A DNA stretch of 15,742 bases from Bacillota bacterium (GTDB lineage Bacteria; Bacillota; Clostridia; Oscillospirales; Ethanoligenentaceae), in contig JAEWAU010000029.1 of the NCBI GenBank assembly GCA_023391535.1, positions 1-15,742 of the forward strand, written 5' to 3'. Both the position numbers and the translations under genes were made by a program. Every line of letters starts with the position of its first letter. The stretch's first letter is position 1. Shown here piece by piece: positions 13,881 to 15,742 of this stretch. Below the pieces are notes generated by a model. It was not told the DNA's origin. It saw only the letters and a program-made list of their open reading frames with translations, and did not search any database.

Positions 13881-14011
13881 CGGGCAAATTGTTCGGATTT
13901 GACGGTTACGCAACGGATTTTGGAGAAGTGTTTAAAAAACAGCAAAAATATTTTCGGCGGCCGTCCGGTTTTCCGGAACCGCGCGGCCGCGGGAGAGGAC
14001 GCGTATCGTTT

Positions 14012-14587
14012 ATGGAAGAAAAAAAAGCGGACCGGCGCGTTCGGTATACCATGATGGTGATTCGGCAGAGCTTTATCCGCCTGCTGAAGGAAAAGCCGAT
14101 TTCCAAAATCACGATCAAGGAGATTTGCGAAGGGGCCGATGTGAATCGGGCGACGTTCTACGCCCATTACGAGGACCAGTACGACCTGCTCCACAAAATC
14201 GAAAACGAGGTTATCGACAACATCAACCGCACCCTCTACAGCTACAACCTTGAAAATGTGGCCGATGTGCCGGGCGAGATGCTCGATAAAATCTTAAACT
14301 ACATTAAGGAAAACGGCGAGCTGTTCGACCTGCTGCTGCTCAACTCCAACGCAAACCTCCAGTTTCAGCGCCGAATCACGGAGATTATCGGGCGGCTCCA
14401 TTTTTCCTCCATCGCGGCGGACCGGGAGGATTCCGAATATGTCTACCTGTTTTTCGCCAACGGGGCGATCGGGCTGATCATCAAATGGCTCAAGGACGGT
14501 ATGAAAAAGCCGGTTTCGGAGGTAACCGAGCTGATTATGCGGCTTTCCCAATACGGAAGAGAGGGCGTAGCCGTTCCGAATTCCTGA
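14012..14587 (+). CDS. TetR/AcrR-family transcriptional regulator (TetR2)
   Basis: 191-residue regulator. The N-terminal HTH domain spans about 10-62 (FIRLLKEKPISKITIKEIC, then GADVNRATFYAHYEDQYDLL). The ligand domain resembles the TetR_C_8 group found in DhaS-like and many clostridial regulators: it has a NYIKENGELFDLLL stretch and near the end a conserved FFANGAIGLIIKWLKDG segment. The start MEEKKADRR at 14012 follows the family; the ribosome site is weak (GAGAGG about 13 bases upstream), suggesting low expression. The frame stays open to 13889 but the extension is not family-like. It is transcribed divergently from ABC operon 2 through overlapping promoters, so it likely controls that operon and itself. 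No clear terminator follows. Confidence 0.92.
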   Translation: MEEKKADRRVRYTMMVIRQSFIRLLKEKPISKITIKEICEGADVNRATFYAHYEDQYDLLHKIENEVIDNINRTLYSYNLENVADVPGEMLDKILNYIKENGELFDLLLLNSNANLQFQRRITEIIGRLHFSSIAADREDSEYVYLFFANGAIGLIIKWLKDGMKKPVSEVTELIMRLSQYGREGVAVPNS

Positions 14588-14706
14588 AAAGCGCCGTATT
14601 TTTATCCGCGCTGCGGGCTTTGGCGCGCAACGGGGCAAAATAAGCAAAAGCCGAATGGCGGAGGCGGGCGGCGCATAGGCTGAACGGGGAGCGCGCGGAA
14701 AGCCGT

Positions 14707-14735
14707 TTGCGAACGATGCCGAAAGATGGATAAAA
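14707..14735 (+). promoter_or_regulatory. Possible promoter of the flippase-like gene
   Basis: TTGCGA (14707-14712) and ATAAAA (14730-14735) are 17 bases apart, about 45 bases before the ATG. The -10 match is weak; read-through from tetR2 is the alternative, since no terminator was found at 14588-14700. Confidence 0.35.
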
Positions 14736-14779
14736 GCGGGGATGCCGGAACGGTTTTCCTGTTTCGAAGGAGCGGCCGT

Positions 14780-15697
14780 ATGTCGAATAAACTCAAGGGG
14801 AAACTGCTGCTGGGCGTGCTCGTCACGGCCGTGGTTATTTATTTCATCGTTAAGGCGCTGGGCGGGCTCGATCTGCGCAGCCTGGCGCACCTGCATATCG
14901 ATTGGTTCCTCGTGGCGGTTTCCGTGGGGCTCAACATTTACGCGAACTACGTGCGCAGCCTCGGCTACACGCTGGGCATCGACCCGAAGATCGACCGCCT
15001 CACCGCGTTTCGCATCGTGGGCATCGGCCACGCCGCCAACATGATCCTGCCGCTCCACATTGGCGACGGCCTGCGCCTGCTCTTTTTCCCGGGGGACTAC
15101 AGCGCCGCGCGCCGCACCAAGCTGGTGGCCATTCCCGGCTTTGTGGATTTCGTGGCCATCATACTGCTCTCGGTGCTGGCCGTCCCGTTTGCGGGCTTCC
15201 GAGACCGCCGGCTCCTCTCGGCTCTGTGGCTTCTCACGGCATTGTGCGTGGCTCTCATCGTGCTCGCGGTGGCGCTCGTCTTTATCGTTCCCCGCCTGCG
15301 CGCGTATTTCGCGGAATATTTAAACGCCGGGCTTGTGAAAATGAGTCTGCTTGTGGCGCTTTCGTGGGCGCTGATGCTGGTGGCCACCTGGCTCGGGCTT
15401 GCCGCCTTCGGGTTTCCGCTGCAGCGCGCGCTGCGCATGTCCTTCGCCGTTTACGCGGCCACGAATATCATCGGGTTCATCCCGGCCTCGCCCGGCTCCA
15501 TCGGCCTGTTCGAATACGGCGTCATTCTGGGGCTGCAGGGGCTGAACGTCGGCGCGGCGCAGGCCCTTCCGGCGGGCCTGCTGCTGCACCTCATCCAGTA
15601 TCTCGCGCAGCTGCCGCCGGGCATCATCCTTTATGTTTCCGCGCTGAAGGGGCGGCACGGGCAGGAACTGAAAAAACTGATGCACATGGGGAAATAA
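14780..15697 (+). CDS. Flippase-like membrane protein, lysylphosphatidylglycerol synthase TM family
   Basis: Integral membrane protein of 305 residues matching the membrane-only members of PF03706 (the MprF flippase domain and relatives). It starts with a helix (about 8-26), and further hydrophobic segments lie near 40-55, 118-140, 147-170, 187-210, 220-236, 244-258 and 264-288. Family landmarks are NYVRSLGY (56-63), ILPLHIGDGLRL (89-100, matching the usual P-x-R-x-G-E/D pattern) and PASPGSIGLFEYG (235-247). The cytosolic tRNA-dependent synthase domain of full MprF is absent. It may therefore move a lipid or glycolipid across the membrane but would not aminoacylate phosphatidylglycerol; the substrate is unknown. 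AAGGAG lies seven bases before ATG 14780; the frame opens at 14726 without a ribosome site. Confidence 0.88.
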   Translation: MSNKLKGKLLLGVLVTAVVIYFIVKALGGLDLRSLAHLHIDWFLVAVSVGLNIYANYVRSLGYTLGIDPKIDRLTAFRIVGIGHAANMILPLHIGDGLRLLFFPGDYSAARRTKLVAIPGFVDFVAIILLSVLAVPFAGFRDRRLLSALWLLTALCVALIVLAVALVFIVPRLRAYFAEYLNAGLVKMSLLVALSWALMLVATWLGLAAFGFPLQRALRMSFAVYAATNIIGFIPASPGSIGLFEYGVILGLQGLNVGAAQALPAGLLLHLIQYLAQLPPGIILYVSALKGRHGQELKKLMHMGK

Positions 15698-15717
15698 CGC
15701 GCGGCGTTTGCCGCGCG
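15698..15717 (+). terminator. Hairpin after the flippase-like gene
   Basis: CGCGCGGC (15698-15705) pairs perfectly with GCCGCGCG (15710-15717) around a 4-base loop, starting at the first base after the stop. It is followed by a G10 run (15717-15726) and not by T, so termination efficiency is uncertain. Sequence accuracy in the homopolymer is also doubtful. Confidence 0.5.
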
Positions 15718-15742
15718 GGGGGGGGGAAAACAAAGCGGGGGC

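Noticed and set aside
1..15742. CRISPR array, tRNA genes, insertion sequences, prophage or integron sites
   Set aside because: No regularly spaced repeats, cloverleaf-like sequences, transposase-like frames or terminal inverted repeats were seen by eye on either strand.

Overview
The window looks like chromosomal DNA of a high-GC anaerobic Bacillota, most likely a gut clostridium of the Oscillospiraceae/Ruminococcaceae type. This is inferred from strong GGAGG-like ribosome binding sites, sigma-A promoters with 17-bp spacers, high GC at third codon positions, long-coiled-coil FtsX permeases, zinc-ribbon membrane proteins and the absence of outer-membrane partners. No tRNA, rRNA, CRISPR array, transposase or phage gene was seen. 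Both ends of the window may be assembly edges: a G7 run lies near the start and a G10 run near the end.

Layout. (1) 1-952: 5' part of a copper-exporting P-type ATPase gene on the minus strand, with a near-consensus promoter and a GC-rich CsoR-like operator just downstream of the -10. (2) 953-1898: about 1 kb without a conventional gene. It holds two small-ORF candidates (32 aa plus strand, 57 aa minus strand); the 57-aa one has its own intrinsic terminator and a structured leader. (3) 1899-4309, plus strand: a 14-TM DHA2-type drug exporter, then a zinc-ribbon/one-TM/extracellular-domain protein, ending at a strong bidirectional terminator. (4) 4381-8183, minus strand: ABC operon 1 (ATPase plus 1033-aa FtsX permease). 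(5) 8335-9094, minus strand: a TetR gene with two matching operator sites around its promoter and a terminator that contains its stop codon. (6) 9135-10005, minus strand: an acyl-ACP thioesterase with its own promoter and a long hairpin in its leader. (7) 10039-13787, minus strand: ABC operon 2, paralogous to operon 1. (8) 13831-14587, plus strand: a second TetR-type regulator, divergent from ABC operon 2, with back-to-back promoters sharing one palindromic -10. (9) 14780-15697, plus strand: a flippase-like membrane protein of the lysylphosphatidylglycerol synthase TM family.

How it may fit together. Most genes concern the cell envelope: copper and drug export, two MacB/FtsX-type transporters with long extracytoplasmic coiled coils, fatty-acid release from ACP and a lipid flippase-like protein, with two TetR regulators. 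A reasonable inference is an envelope or antimicrobial stress region. Only the TetR2/ABC-2 link (shared promoter region) and TetR1 autoregulation (operators) are supported directly by the sequence.
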